From positions 248,001-312,000 of the forward strand of contig NZ_JBCFZM010000002.1 in the NCBI RefSeq assembly GCF_038594605.1: DNA of 64,000 nucleotides, written 5' to 3'. Shown here in pieces: positions 34,127 through 42,874 of the stretch (position 1 is its first letter; every line of letters begins with the position of its first letter). The notes under the pieces were generated by a model that was given only the letters and a program-made list of their open reading frames with translations, was not told where the DNA came from and did no database searches. The translations under genes and the position numbers were made by a program. The DNA comes from Alteriqipengyuania bathyomarina_B. GTDB lineage: Bacteria; Pseudomonadota; Alphaproteobacteria; Sphingomonadales; Sphingomonadaceae.

Positions 34127-34147
34127 CGTTCCAGCAAAGCTTCGGGA

Positions 34148-34987
34148 TCAGAACCGGAAGTTGAGCGTGGTGCGCAGCGAGTGCAGTTCCAGGTTCCGGT
34201 CGGTCGGGGCGATGTTCGTCTGACCCGAATCGAGGAGGAACGGGTTCGTGGCGGGCGCGGTGCCCTGCGTGACGAGCACCGAGTAATCGTCGTCGTTGTA
34301 ACGCGACCACAGATATTCCAGACCGATGCCGATATTGTCGGTCAGCATCAATTCCGCACCGCCGCCGAACTGCATGCCGAACTGCCAGTCATCATCGTTC
34401 TGCTCGGTGAAGGCATTCGCGCCGTTGGTCGTGACGAAATCGTGATCGATCTTGCCATAGGCGACGCCGCCGGTGGCGTAGAACAGGCCGCGGCCGTCCC
34501 CGGGCGAATAGCCGAGCCGGGCCCGCGCGCCCGCCGACCAGTCGAGCTGGCGCACGACGGTATAGCTGGCCGGGGTAGTGCTGAAGCCGTTGGAAAACTC
34601 GGTCGCTTCCGAGCGCGCACCCTCGATCAGCACGCCGGCCACGATCGGCCCGCCGCCGAGCCGCTTATCATAGCCGATGCGCGCCGAATAGCCGATGTCC
34701 TCATCGTCGTTGATGCAGCCCTCTGCCGCAGTCGGCCCATTGGCAGCGCCGTTGCAGAACCCGGGGGAGAACGCGTTCGCACCGCCAGTGGTGAGAACCT
34801 GATCGTCGAAATTGCCGTCGCCATCGGTGTCGAACACGATGCCGTCGCTGGCGCTGTCTTCCGGGACGTCGAGCGAGGCGGTCCCGCCAATGTAGAAGCC
34901 GTCGAAATGTACGGGCTGAGCATCCTGCGCGAACGCGGGAGCGGATGTGATCGCCACCGCGATAGCGAAGAGGGAAATTGTACGCAT
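34148..34987 (-). CDS. outer-membrane beta-barrel protein
   Basis: A 279-residue protein. The signal peptide (LFAIAVAITSAPAFAQ) ends at about residue 20. FDGFYIGGTASLD starts the barrel; alternating strands follow (WSAGARARLGYSP, LFYATGGVAYGKI, IGIGLEYLWSRYN), and it ends LNFRF with terminal Phe. It belongs with the small OmpA-type/porin-like barrel group. An acidic DTDGDGNFDD insert near residue 50 could bind calcium. ATG 34987 was chosen over an in-frame codon farther upstream because it begins a clear signal peptide with an AGGA site. Confidence 0.82.
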   Translation of the reverse strand: MRTISLFAIAVAITSAPAFAQDAQPVHFDGFYIGGTASLDVPEDSASDGIVFDTDGDGNFDDQVLTTGGANAFSPGFCNGAANGPTAAEGCINDDEDIGYSARIGYDKRLGGGPIVAGVLIEGARSEATEFSNGFSTTPASYTVVRQLDWSAGARARLGYSPGDGRGLFYATGGVAYGKIDHDFVTTNGANAFTEQNDDDWQFGMQFGGGAELMLTDNIGIGLEYLWSRYNDDDYSVLVTQGTAPATNPFLLDSGQTNIAPTDRNLELHSLRTTLNFRF

Positions 34988-35398
34988 GGAGGTTTTTTCC
35001 TGAAGTTTCATAGGGGTGCCAGTAGAAAGTCGGCGAGCGGGCCGACGTTCCAGCTTGCAGTCGCGGCTCCGAAACAAGTGCCGAGACAGGCGTGAAACGT
35101 GGCACAAATCCCACAGATCAGGGCATTTTCGGCCCGGTTCCCGAAAATCGGCCGAACCCGCTGCTTTTTGCGTGCGGCTAGCGCATCCCCCCTGCCTTCT
35201 GCCACCGCAGACCCAGCCTGCTTTGCGTGCTTAGGCGCGCGCCTCATGCGGACCGCATCTGTGGGGACACGCCGCACGAAGCACAGGAAACCGATATGCA
35301 GTCCGGCGGGGACCAGGGGCGAGATTCCCCGCGCTTTCAAACGCGCCCGCATCGTATAACATGGTTAACGGGTCGCGCCGCGAAGGGGATTCGCTGCG
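34988..35398. other. 411-base region without a recognised gene
   Basis: This lies between the outer-membrane gene (left) and a membrane-protein gene (right). Open frames on both strands have no protein-like features. It holds a perfect 8-bp inverted repeat, ATTTTCGG/CCGAAAAT, at 35125-35148 (8-base loop) and a possible -10 element TATAAC at 35355-35360 for the rightward gene. Nothing else is evident. Confidence 0.6.
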
Positions 35399-36178
35399 AT
35401 GAAATACGCGCATTACTGGTTTGTCGGCGTGCTTGTGGCGGCGCTGTTCTTCGCGTTTGTTTTTGCGCCCTTGCTGGCCGAGTGGATCGCGAACCGCGCG
35501 ACCGATGCCTATGGCTATGCATATGGCTACGGCAGCTACCAGGACTTTGGCCCCGCAGAGACCGAATGGAGCCGCCGCAGCCTGCCAGTGGGCAGCTGGT
35601 GGCTGATTTTCGCCTTCGTCTGTTTTGCCGCGCTGGGCGCGGGGATCATGGCGCTGGGCTGGTGGTTTGCGACCCTCAAACCGGTCGTCTCGCCCCTGAC
35701 GGCAGCGGAAAAGCGGCTCGCGAAGGTGCGCAAGGTCGTCGACCGGGTCCAGCAGCGCGACGATCTGTCATCGGGCCAGAAAGAAGCTTTCAGGGACAGT
35801 GCCGAAGCGCTTGCCGGATCGAGCGACGGGTCCTCGATTCGCGCGGCCGAAGCGGTCGGCAACGAGAACGCGGTCGTCGCCGCGAAGGATCTCGCGAAAG
35901 ACGCCGAGAACGAACTGTTCCGCCTGATGCGCCATGCGGGCAATATCGCGGTGCCCTTCTCCGACAGCACCGCCAAGACCATCGAACAGCGGCGCGACAA
36001 TTTCGCGCGGGTCGATACGCTGGTGCGCGATCTGGAAGCCTGCGAGAAACAGGCGAAGGCGGCGAGAACATGCGCCGATCCGGCTTGCGATTGCGGCACC
36101 CGGGTCGATACCGCCGGCAAATGCGGGTGCCCCTCACGCAGCGGCAACCATGCCCGGCTCGATGTCGTGTGGGATTAG
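35399..36178 (+). CDS. membrane protein with two helices and Cys-rich tail
   Basis: A 259-residue protein. Helices lie at about residues 5-30 and 66-90, separated by a loop rich in Tyr/Gly (AYGYAYGYGSY). The cytoplasmic part is charged and helical (AAEKRLAKVRKVVDRVQQR, AVVAAKDLAKDAENELFRLMRHAGN). The tail contains five cysteines, with pairs CADPACDC and KCGCP that could bind a metal. I do not recognise the family. ATG 35399 has AAGGGGAT upstream. Confidence 0.65.
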   Translation: MKYAHYWFVGVLVAALFFAFVFAPLLAEWIANRATDAYGYAYGYGSYQDFGPAETEWSRRSLPVGSWWLIFAFVCFAALGAGIMALGWWFATLKPVVSPLTAAEKRLAKVRKVVDRVQQRDDLSSGQKEAFRDSAEALAGSSDGSSIRAAEAVGNENAVVAAKDLAKDAENELFRLMRHAGNIAVPFSDSTAKTIEQRRDNFARVDTLVRDLEACEKQAKAARTCADPACDCGTRVDTAGKCGCPSRSGNHARLDVVWD

Positions 36179-36258
36179 GCGGGCTCGGCCCACCCTAGAC
36201 GAGACACTTCCGGGCCCACGGTGGTCAAAGCGGTTAAGAGACGTTAGGCAGCGCAGCC

Positions 36259-37737
36259 ATGCAGACAGGCGTACTTATTTCACTCGCGGCCTACTTCGTC
36301 CTCATGCTGGGGATCGGGCTTTTTGCTTGGAAAAAATCAACCGATACCTCGGAAGGGTATCTGCTCGCCGGGCGGGGCCTCTCGCCCGGGGTCGCGGCGC
36401 TCTCCGCCGGGGCGTCGGACATGTCGGGCTGGTTGCTGCTGGGCCTGCCGGGCGCGCTCTACGCCGCAGGGCTGGTCGAGGCGTGGATCGGCATCGGCCT
36501 GTTCGTGGGTGCGGTGCTCAACTGGACAATCGTCGCCCCGCGCCTGCGCGAACAGACCGAGCGGCTGGGCAATGCGCTGACCATTCCGGAATACATCGCC
36601 AACCGCTTCCCCAGCCAGGCGATCGCACTGCGGGTGGTCTCGGCAATCGTTATCGTCGTGTTCTTCATGGTCTATTCGGCGGCCGGGCTGGTCGGCGGCG
36701 GCAAGCTGTTCGAAACCGCCTTCCCCGCTCTGCTCCCCGATATCGGCATGACCGACTATATGCTCGGCATTTGGATCACCGCCGGCGTGGTGCTGGCCTA
36801 CACCATGGTCGGCGGCTTCCTCGCGGTCAGCCTGACCGATTTCGTGCAGGGCGTGATCATGCTGCTCGCGCTGGTGGTGATGCCGCTGGTGGTGATCTTC
36901 GGCCCGGGCGGCAGCGCGGGCGAAAGCCTGACCGAGATCCAGCCCGGCTTCCTCAGCCTTACAGATGGACTGACATTCGTCGGATTCCTCAGCGCGGTGA
37001 CATGGGGCCTGGGCTATTTCGGGCAACCGCACATCATCGTGCGCTTCATGGCCATCCGCACCATCCCCGAGGTCGCGACCGCCCGCAATATCGGACTGGG
37101 CTGGATGTTCATCTGTCTGCTCGGCTCGCTCGGCATCGGACTTGCGGGCCGCGCCTATGCGGATCGCAACGGGATCGTGGTCGATGACCCCGAGACGATC
37201 TTCATCGTTCTCGCCGACCTGCTGTTCCACCCGCTGGTGACGGGCTTCCTGCTCGCTGCCCTGCTGGCCGCGATCATGAGCACGATTTCATCGCAGCTGC
37301 TGGTTTCCTCCAGTTCGCTGACCGAGGATTTCTATCGCCTGTTCCTGCGCCGCGATGCGAGCGAGCGCGAGGCAGTGAACGTGGGCCGCGTGAGCGTGCT
37401 GCTGGTGGCGCTGGCCGCGATCTGGGTCGCGAGCGATCCGGAGAGCGAAGTGCTGGGCCTCGTCGCCAATGCCTGGGCAGGCTTCGGCGCTGCGTTCGGG
37501 CCGCTGATCCTGCTCGGGCTGACATGGCCGCGGATGACCGGGACCGGCGCGCTTGCGGGTCTCGTGGTCGGCGCGGGCACGGTCGGCTTCTGGATCGCGC
37601 AGGAATGGAATGCCGAGTTCATGGGCGGCCCCGGGGTCTACGAGATCATCCCCGGCTTCATCGCGGCGACTCTCGCGATCGTGCTGGTGAGCTTGGCAAC
37701 CCGTCCGGAGGATATTCCGCTGGCCGACCCCGCTTAA
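36259..37737 (+). CDS. putP: sodium/proline symporter
   Basis: A 492-residue member of the sodium:solute symporter family (SSS) with about 13 transmembrane helices. It starts with a helix, then SEGYLLAGRGLSPGVAALSAGASDMSGWLLLGLPGALY, the hallmark of PutP (SDMSGW). TWGLGYFGQPHIIVRFMAIR and ISSQLLVSSSSLTEDFY include the sodium-site serines. It most likely imports proline with sodium. No proline dehydrogenase is nearby. Confidence 0.92.
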   Translation: MQTGVLISLAAYFVLMLGIGLFAWKKSTDTSEGYLLAGRGLSPGVAALSAGASDMSGWLLLGLPGALYAAGLVEAWIGIGLFVGAVLNWTIVAPRLREQTERLGNALTIPEYIANRFPSQAIALRVVSAIVIVVFFMVYSAAGLVGGGKLFETAFPALLPDIGMTDYMLGIWITAGVVLAYTMVGGFLAVSLTDFVQGVIMLLALVVMPLVVIFGPGGSAGESLTEIQPGFLSLTDGLTFVGFLSAVTWGLGYFGQPHIIVRFMAIRTIPEVATARNIGLGWMFICLLGSLGIGLAGRAYADRNGIVVDDPETIFIVLADLLFHPLVTGFLLAALLAAIMSTISSQLLVSSSSLTEDFYRLFLRRDASEREAVNVGRVSVLLVALAAIWVASDPESEVLGLVANAWAGFGAAFGPLILLGLTWPRMTGTGALAGLVVGAGTVGFWIAQEWNAEFMGGPGVYEIIPGFIAATLAIVLVSLATRPEDIPLADPA

Positions 37738-37893
37738 GTCACGAAAAGAGCTTGGAAATAAATCGCCTGCCTGTTCGGATCCCTAGTCGTACGGGATTGC
37801 CTCCGCATGAGCACCTAGGATCTATTCTATAGCCTAGTCTTGCGAACCCTGTTAGTTTTGCTCTGCCGCAGTGGCAGAACAGGGAGATGATGC

Positions 37894-38517
37894 ATGAAAA
37901 GCAAGACGATGACTTCGACGCTCGCGCTCATGGCGATGGCCAGCGCAACCTTCGGCGTAGCGACGCCTGCCGCGGCGCAGATCGATCCTTTTATCGGGCA
38001 GATCATGACCTTTGGCGGAAACTTCTGCCCGCGTGGGTGGTCGACGACGGATGGGCAACTGCTCCCAATCTCCCAGAACACTGCGCTCTTTTCGATCCTG
38101 GGGACGACCTATGGCGGCGATGGGCGGACCACCTTCGCACTGCCCGACCTGCGTGGCCGCGTCAAAGTCGGGCCGGGTCAGGGCCCCGGGCTGACGTTTC
38201 ATCCGCTTGGTCAAAAGTTTGGTTCGGAGACCAGGAACCTGACGGTCGCGGAGATGCCGATGCACAGCCACACTGCGGTTCTGCATGCCGAGAGCGCGCC
38301 CGGCACCACCGGCAATCCTACCGGGAACCTGCTTGGCGTCAACACGGCGGACGCAGATCCCTATGCACTGCCTAATCCCGCAGCCGAAGTCGCGATGTCG
38401 ACGGATTCGATCAGGGTTAGCAACACGGGGGGCAGTCAGCCGTTCGACATCATGCAACCTTCCCTTGCGATCACGACCTGCATCGCGCTGGTAGGTATCT
38501 TCCCCTCTCGCAATTGA
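37894..38517 (+). CDS. Sec-exported phage-tail-collar-domain protein
   Basis: A 207-residue protein. A signal peptide with cleavage near ATPAAAQ (residue 29) precedes a tail-collar domain: IGQIMTFGGNFCPRGWSTTDGQLL, LFSILGTTYGGDGRTTFALPDLRGRV, GQGPG and a C-terminal NTGGSQPFDIMQPSLAITTCIAL. This is the pattern of microcystin-dependent/MdpB-like proteins. The family folds like the short-tail-fibre collar of phages. GGGAG precedes the start. No phage gene is nearby, so it is a cellular, exported protein of unknown partner. Confidence 0.88.
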   Translation: MKSKTMTSTLALMAMASATFGVATPAAAQIDPFIGQIMTFGGNFCPRGWSTTDGQLLPISQNTALFSILGTTYGGDGRTTFALPDLRGRVKVGPGQGPGLTFHPLGQKFGSETRNLTVAEMPMHSHTAVLHAESAPGTTGNPTGNLLGVNTADADPYALPNPAAEVAMSTDSIRVSNTGGSQPFDIMQPSLAITTCIALVGIFPSRN

Positions 38518-38535
38518 TCGGGTGATCGAAGAGGG

Positions 38536-38570
38536 GGTCGGCAGCGCATCGAGAACGCTGCCGGCCCGTT
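38536..38570. terminator. stem-loop between convergent genes
   Basis: An 11-bp stem (38536-38546 with 38556-38566, one T.G pair) closes a 9-base loop, then CGTTT. It lies between the tail-collar gene and the convergent hydrolase. The T tract is weak. Confidence 0.5.
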
Positions 38571-38612
38571 TGCCCTTTCCGACCTCCTGCCAGCAAACTC
38601 CCGGATTAGCGC

Positions 38613-39572
38613 CTAACGGTGGTCCGCGAGGAAGGTGGCGATCGCCTCGGGCACGCCAAGTGCGATCGGCAGGTCGGGATTGCCATAAGACGCAACATTG
38701 GCTGCGCGATCCCCCTCGGGCACCTGCTTGAGCACGTGGTTCACGCCGTCAAGCAGGACGAGCGTCGCGTCGGGGCGCGCTTCGGCGAGTATCTGGGCAT
38801 CGCTGGCGGGCGTTTGCAGATCTTCACGCCCGTTGACGATCAGTACGGGCAGGTCGTGCTTCGCGATCAGTTCGCTCGGCTCATGCCGGAACATGCTGCC
38901 GACGAAGCCCTGAACCTGGGGGCCGAACAGCGGCAGCAGCCCGGGATGCATCTCATCGGCAGGCACGCTCTCGCCCGCTTTCAGCTTGGCGATGATCGTG
39001 TCGACCTGCTCCATGATCGGCGCGTTCGCGGGGTTGGCGGCGAGCTGTGCACGGATGACATCCGCCACGTTCACGCCCGGGCTCGCCACCAGGAGGAGGC
39101 CGCAGTAGCGCGAGGGATCTTTCGCGGCAGCCGCCATCGTATGCAGCCCGCCCTCGCTATGGCCCAGCAACCAGACGCACTGGCCGCCGGTCCGCTCAGA
39201 CAGGGTGGCCGACCAGCTTTCGATATCGGCGACATAGTCCGCGACGGTCACGTCGTTGGGATCGGGAATGGCGGCCGCGCTGGCAAACATGCCGCGCTTG
39301 TCGACCCGGACCGAGGCGATGCCCTTCTGCGCGAGCGCCTCGGCAAGCAGCTTGTAGCTGTCCGGCGATAGCCCCAGCGGACCGTTGCCGTCGCGGTCGG
39401 TGGGGCCGGAGCCGGGGATGATGAGTACGGCAGGGGTCCCCTGCGCGAGTTCGCCTTCGAGCGTGCCGTGCAGCGGAGCCTCGATCCCGGCATGCTGGGT
39501 GGTGATCGGCTGGCCCGCATGGGCGGCAGTGGCGAGGGCGAGCGATGCCGCGAGACAGAGGGCGAGACGCAT
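38613..39572 (-). CDS. exported alpha/beta hydrolase
   Basis: A 319-residue protein. The signal peptide (LALCLAASLALATAAHA) ends near residue 19. The alpha/beta-hydrolase fold shows AVLIIPGSGPTDRDGNGP (oxyanion region), VRVDKRG, the nucleophile elbow WLLGHSEGG, the acid in VNGREDLQTP and the His in LDGVNHVLK. Substrates are likely esters or peptides in the periplasm. It is the third gene of sdpR-sdpI-hydrolase, with one base between it and the sdpI stop, so it shares that regulation. Confidence 0.87.
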   Translation of the reverse strand: MRLALCLAASLALATAAHAGQPITTQHAGIEAPLHGTLEGELAQGTPAVLIIPGSGPTDRDGNGPLGLSPDSYKLLAEALAQKGIASVRVDKRGMFASAAAIPDPNDVTVADYVADIESWSATLSERTGGQCVWLLGHSEGGLHTMAAAAKDPSRYCGLLLVASPGVNVADVIRAQLAANPANAPIMEQVDTIIAKLKAGESVPADEMHPGLLPLFGPQVQGFVGSMFRHEPSELIAKHDLPVLIVNGREDLQTPASDAQILAEARPDATLVLLDGVNHVLKQVPEGDRAANVASYGNPDLPIALGVPEAIATFLADHR

Positions 39573-39573
39573 G

Positions 39574-40242
39574 TCAGTTCGATCCTTGTTCGTGTTGAGT
39601 GCGGTTCCAGAAATACCAGCTGTAGGCGACCGGGACGAGCGCGGCCGCCATCGTCGAACCGAGCACGAGCACCATTCGCAGCTCGCCCGGCATGTCGATC
39701 AGTCCCGCCACAACCATGACCACGCCTGCCGCGAGAAACAGCTTGCCGCCGAGCCGGTGGGTGGCAACCCAGTTGTCCGCATTGGTGATCGTCCAGGGCG
39801 TGCGGATGCCGACGAAAAAGCTCGGCCGCGACTTGGGCAGCATGTTCCCGATCACGAGGAACAGGATGCCGACCGCCACGATGATCGCGCCCGGCCCCGG
39901 CGCAAAGCCGAGCACCGGCGCTGCGACAATTCCCTGCAGCACGATCATGAGCCCCAGTGTGCCGAGCCAGGTCGCACGCAGCAGCGGGGCCGAGCCCTCC
40001 AGCTTGTTTTGCAACGGCTCGATCGCGGGGATGATCGCGAACAGCAAGCCGATTGCGAGCGTCAGCCCCGCAGGCAGCAGCAGCGCCTGCAGCGCGGGCA
40101 TCGTATCATCGATCTCTCCGGCGGCGTTCCAGTGGGTGGGCAGTTCGGTGCCCTCGGGCACCTGACCCGCCGCCCAGAATGCAAAGCCGACCATCAACGC
40201 GACCGCCAAAAGGTTCAGCAACAACAGCGATCTGGTCTTCAT
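39574..40242 (-). CDS. SdpI-family membrane protein
   Basis: A 222-residue membrane protein with about six helices. PTHWNAAGEIDDTMP near residue 35, then a long hydrophobic region with FFVGIRTPWTITNADNWVATHRLGGKLF, is the SdpI/YhfL hallmark. In Bacillus SdpI protects against the SdpC toxin and controls the repressor SdpR at the membrane. Here it overlaps the sdpR-like gene by 4 bases (ATGA). No sdpC-like toxin gene is visible, so the substrate or signal is unknown. Confidence 0.88.
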   Translation of the reverse strand: MKTRSLLLLNLLAVALMVGFAFWAAGQVPEGTELPTHWNAAGEIDDTMPALQALLLPAGLTLAIGLLFAIIPAIEPLQNKLEGSAPLLRATWLGTLGLMIVLQGIVAAPVLGFAPGPGAIIVAVGILFLVIGNMLPKSRPSFFVGIRTPWTITNADNWVATHRLGGKLFLAAGVVMVVAGLIDMPGELRMVLVLGSTMAAALVPVAYSWYFWNRTQHEQGSN

Positions 40243-40547
40243 CGACTTTCTCCTTTCAATTCGTCCGTCGGTCTCTGCGCCGGGGCGTGCCCCAGCCCCA
40301 TACGGCCCATGAAGCCGTGCAAGGCCTCTTCGAGGGTGGACATGTTGAGTGTGTAGACCACCGTGCCCCGGTGATTTTCGCCGTGGATCAGCCCGGCTTC
40401 CTTCAGCTTGGCGAAGTGCCCCGACATCGTCGGCTTGGACACCGGAAAGCGATCCGCAATCTCGCCCGCCGTCATCCCACCGCCTTTCAGCAGCTCCAGC
40501 ACCTCGCGCCGGATGGGGTGGGACAGGGCGTCGAAAACATTGCTCAT
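40239..40547 (-). CDS. ArsR-family autorepressor (SdpR-like)
   Basis: A 102-residue winged-helix regulator. It contains FDALSHPIRREVLELLKGGGMTAGEIADRFPVSKPTMSGHFAKLKEAGLI, the ArsR/SdpR helix-turn-helix and recognition helix, without the Cys pairs of metal-sensing ArsR proteins. It forms the head of an operon with sdpI and a hydrolase. A palindromic operator lies a few bases before its start, so it most likely represses its own operon. Confidence 0.9.
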   Translation of the reverse strand: MSNVFDALSHPIRREVLELLKGGGMTAGEIADRFPVSKPTMSGHFAKLKEAGLIHGENHRGTVVYTLNMSTLEEALHGFMGRMGLGHAPAQRPTDELKGESR

Positions 40548-40551
40548 AGCT

Positions 40552-40583
40552 ATTTAGCTAATTCGCTAAATGACGAATGTCAA
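40552..40583 (-). promoter_or_regulatory. sdpR promoter and probable SdpR operator
   Basis: On the minus strand a perfect -35 TTGACA is at 40583-40578. A perfect inverted repeat ATTTAGC/GCTAAAT with 6-base spacer (40552-40571) then covers the spacer and -10 region, ending 5 bases before the sdpR ATG. The placement suits repression. The rightward VOC gene starts 55 bases away and may share it. Confidence 0.65.
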
Positions 40584-40626
40584 TCGGTGCGGTAGAGCAA
40601 GTCTTTGGACATGGCGGGAGGGCATT

Positions 40627-41013
40627 ATGGCTAAGGTGACAGGACTGGGCGGCGTTTTCTATGTCGCGAAGGATCCGGCGGCGACGCGCAAGTGGTATGC
40701 GGAAACGCTGGGCCTGACCGGCGAATACGGGCCGCAACTGGCGTGGTCGGACGAACCGCACGAGAAGCCCTATTCGCTTATCAGCCATTTTTCCGACGAC
40801 CAATACATCAAGCCCGGCACCGGCGGCTTCATGATCAACCTGCGGGTCGACGATTGCGACGCTATGGTCGCGGACCTGAAGGCAAAGGGTGTCGAGATCC
40901 TTGGCCAGGTCGACGAAGGCTACGGCAAGTTCGCCTGGCTGCTCGACCCCGACGGCGTGAAGATCGAGCTGTGGGAACAGGTCGAGACGCCGGACGACAT
41001 CTCCGCACGCTGA
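40627..41013 (+). CDS. VOC-family protein (glyoxalase/bleomycin-resistance fold)
   Basis: A 128-residue single-domain protein: GLGGVFYVAKDPAATRKWYAETLGL, then SYSLISHF-like YSLISHF, GFMINLRVDD, DLKAKGVEIL and a closing KFAWLLDPDGVKIELWEQ, the typical VOC pattern with the final metal-ligand Glu. The reaction cannot be assigned; the superfamily includes lyases, dioxygenases and binding proteins. ATG 40627 is chosen since the fold begins right after. It is divergent from sdpR. Confidence 0.88.
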   Translation: MAKVTGLGGVFYVAKDPAATRKWYAETLGLTGEYGPQLAWSDEPHEKPYSLISHFSDDQYIKPGTGGFMINLRVDDCDAMVADLKAKGVEILGQVDEGYGKFAWLLDPDGVKIELWEQVETPDDISAR

Positions 41014-41086
41014 AGTCCCTCACCGCTTGGGCACACCACGTGCTACAGGTTCGAACGGGTCGCGCGACACGAGGGGAGTCGCCGCA

Positions 41087-42115
41087 ATGCTATGGAGTTT
41101 GATACCGCGCGCCGCGCTGATCGTGGTGGCAGGCTTGCTGCTCGCAAGCCCGATCGCCGCCAATGATTCCGAGGCCGAGATCGCGCTCGGCGGGATCGTT
41201 CTCAAGCCGTCGACCGACCTGAGGCTGGTGAGCGAGGACCTGTTCCTCTCGGAGGAAAAGGTCACCGTCGACTACGTGTTCGAGAACCCCACGAACCGCA
41301 CGATCACCACCACCATCGCCTTTCCGATGCCCGGCCAGCCGCGCGGGCTGCTCGACACGCATTACGCCTATGGCGAGCAACGCGAGGACTGGTCGGGGTT
41401 CGACTTCGCCACCCGCATCGACGGGCGACCGGTCCGGCTGCAGCAATGGGATCGCGCGATGATCGGCGCGCGCGACGTGACCGACGAGGTGATCGCACTC
41501 GGCCTGCCCGTCTACTGGACCGATACCGACGAGGGTAACCCCTTCGCACGAATCTCCGAAGCCCGCATCGCGGAGGCCCTTTCGCACGGGCTGGCGCTAC
41601 GCGACGACCCCCGATTTCCCGAACGTGTCGTGCCCGCGTGGGAAGGCGTGACCTACTTCGTGCGCGAACAGGTGTTTCCCGCAAGCTCGCGGATCCGGGT
41701 CCAGCACGAATACGTGCCCATGGTCGGCGGGAGCGTGGGCGGCGCGCTCTATCCGAATGTGCGCAACGACAGCGATTACAACGCGCTCGACGACTATCGG
41801 GAGCGCTACTGCGTCGACGACTATTTCCTCGCCGGGGTGGACCGGCGGCTGGCCGCCGTCAGCGCCCCCGGCAGGCAGGGATGGATGAGCGAGACATGGC
41901 TCGGCTACGTGCTGTCGTCGGGCGCGAACTGGCAAGGCCCGATCGAGCGCTTCCGGCTGGTGGTCGACAAGGGATCGACCGACAACCTCGTCAGCTTCTG
42001 CATGGACGGGGTGGAAAAGATCGGCCCGACCCGGTTCGAAGTAGTCAAGACCAACTTCGAACCGACCCGCGACCTCGATATCCTGATCGTCAAGTTCGTC
42101 AGCTACGAGAATTGA
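41087..42115 (+). CDS. exported DUF4424-family protein
   Basis: A 342-residue protein. The signal peptide ends near SPIAAND (residue 27). The DUF4424 pattern is visible: VSEDLFLSEEKVTVDYVFENPTNRTITTTIAFPMP, a central YFVREQVFPASSRIRVQHEYVPMVGG, YCVDD and the C-terminal FRLVVDKGSTDNLVSFCMDG and NFEPTRDLDILIV. Two cysteines could form a disulphide. The family is periplasmic and uncharacterised. ATG 41087 with GAGGGGAG upstream is preferred. It overlaps the convergent membrane gene by 13 bases. Confidence 0.85.
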   Translation: MLWSLIPRAALIVVAGLLLASPIAANDSEAEIALGGIVLKPSTDLRLVSEDLFLSEEKVTVDYVFENPTNRTITTTIAFPMPGQPRGLLDTHYAYGEQREDWSGFDFATRIDGRPVRLQQWDRAMIGARDVTDEVIALGLPVYWTDTDEGNPFARISEARIAEALSHGLALRDDPRFPERVVPAWEGVTYFVREQVFPASSRIRVQHEYVPMVGGSVGGALYPNVRNDSDYNALDDYRERYCVDDYFLAGVDRRLAAVSAPGRQGWMSETWLGYVLSSGANWQGPIERFRLVVDKGSTDNLVSFCMDGVEKIGPTRFEVVKTNFEPTRDLDILIVKFVSYEN

Positions 42116-42861
42116 TGCGCCGTCCGCTCGGCCAGCACGAGTAGCGAATAGGCGCCAGCCCCCAGGATGAACGGCACGAAGCGGCTGCGCCGTTCCTCGG
42201 GCAGCTCCTCCTTGAGGACCAGTAGGATGATGCCCCCGCCGACGAAGGCGAACAGGCAGCCGATCGCCAGCTGCGGCAGCTCGACCAGCAAGCCGATGAC
42301 CCAGCCGATCATGGTCGCCGCCGCCAGTACCCAGCGCCCGCGCGCATCGTAAATCCGGGTGTGCGTGCTGCGGGTGCCGAAGTCTGCGGTGACGAAGTGC
42401 AGCATCATCGCGCCGAAGAACAAGGCGAGCCCGATTGCGCTGGTGTCCTCGCGGTGGTTGAGCAGATAGGCGATGATCGCGACCAGCAGCGCGCTGGCCC
42501 CGATATGCAGCCAAAAGACACCGTCGGACGGTTCGGCATCGGGCCGACGTTCTCCCCGACTGCTGACGATCGCCCGCTCGACCCCGTAATAGATCACCAG
42601 GCCCAGCAGCGAGAGCGCATAGATCGCGCCCTCCGCTGCCGCCGCATCGAGGCCGGTCGCGCGTTCGAAGGTGGTGGCGTGAACGGCGAGTTCGGGCATC
42701 ACATGCAGGAAGACGTAGCCCACCGCGACCCCGCCCGCGAAGCTGAGCCAGCGGCTGCGCGGGGTCTTTTCCAGAAAACGCAGCCGCCCGACGAACAGGT
42801 GCACTCCCACGAAGGCGAGCGCCATGAACAAGGTTACGGCGGTGCTCGCCTCCAGCGTCAT
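42103..42861 (-). CDS. polytopic membrane protein, possibly ZIP-like
   Basis: A 252-residue protein with about eight helices. FLHVMPELAVHATTF in the second helix and HFVTADFGTRSTH later supply His and Glu residues in membrane positions, loosely like ZIP metal transporters, but I cannot confirm the family. It is 13 bases behind the SDR gene at 42875 on the same strand, so they may be co-transcribed. ATG 42861 is preferred because the first helix follows at once. Confidence 0.6.
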   Translation of the reverse strand: MTLEASTAVTLFMALAFVGVHLFVGRLRFLEKTPRSRWLSFAGGVAVGYVFLHVMPELAVHATTFERATGLDAAAAEGAIYALSLLGLVIYYGVERAIVSSRGERRPDAEPSDGVFWLHIGASALLVAIIAYLLNHREDTSAIGLALFFGAMMLHFVTADFGTRSTHTRIYDARGRWVLAAATMIGWVIGLLVELPQLAIGCLFAFVGGGIILLVLKEELPEERRSRFVPFILGAGAYSLLVLAERTAHQFS

Positions 42862-42874
42862 ATCAGCGGACCGA

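Noticed and set aside
37894..38517. Prophage remnant suggested by the tail-collar domain
   Set aside because: It has a Sec signal peptide, and no capsid, terminase, integrase or other tail gene is nearby.
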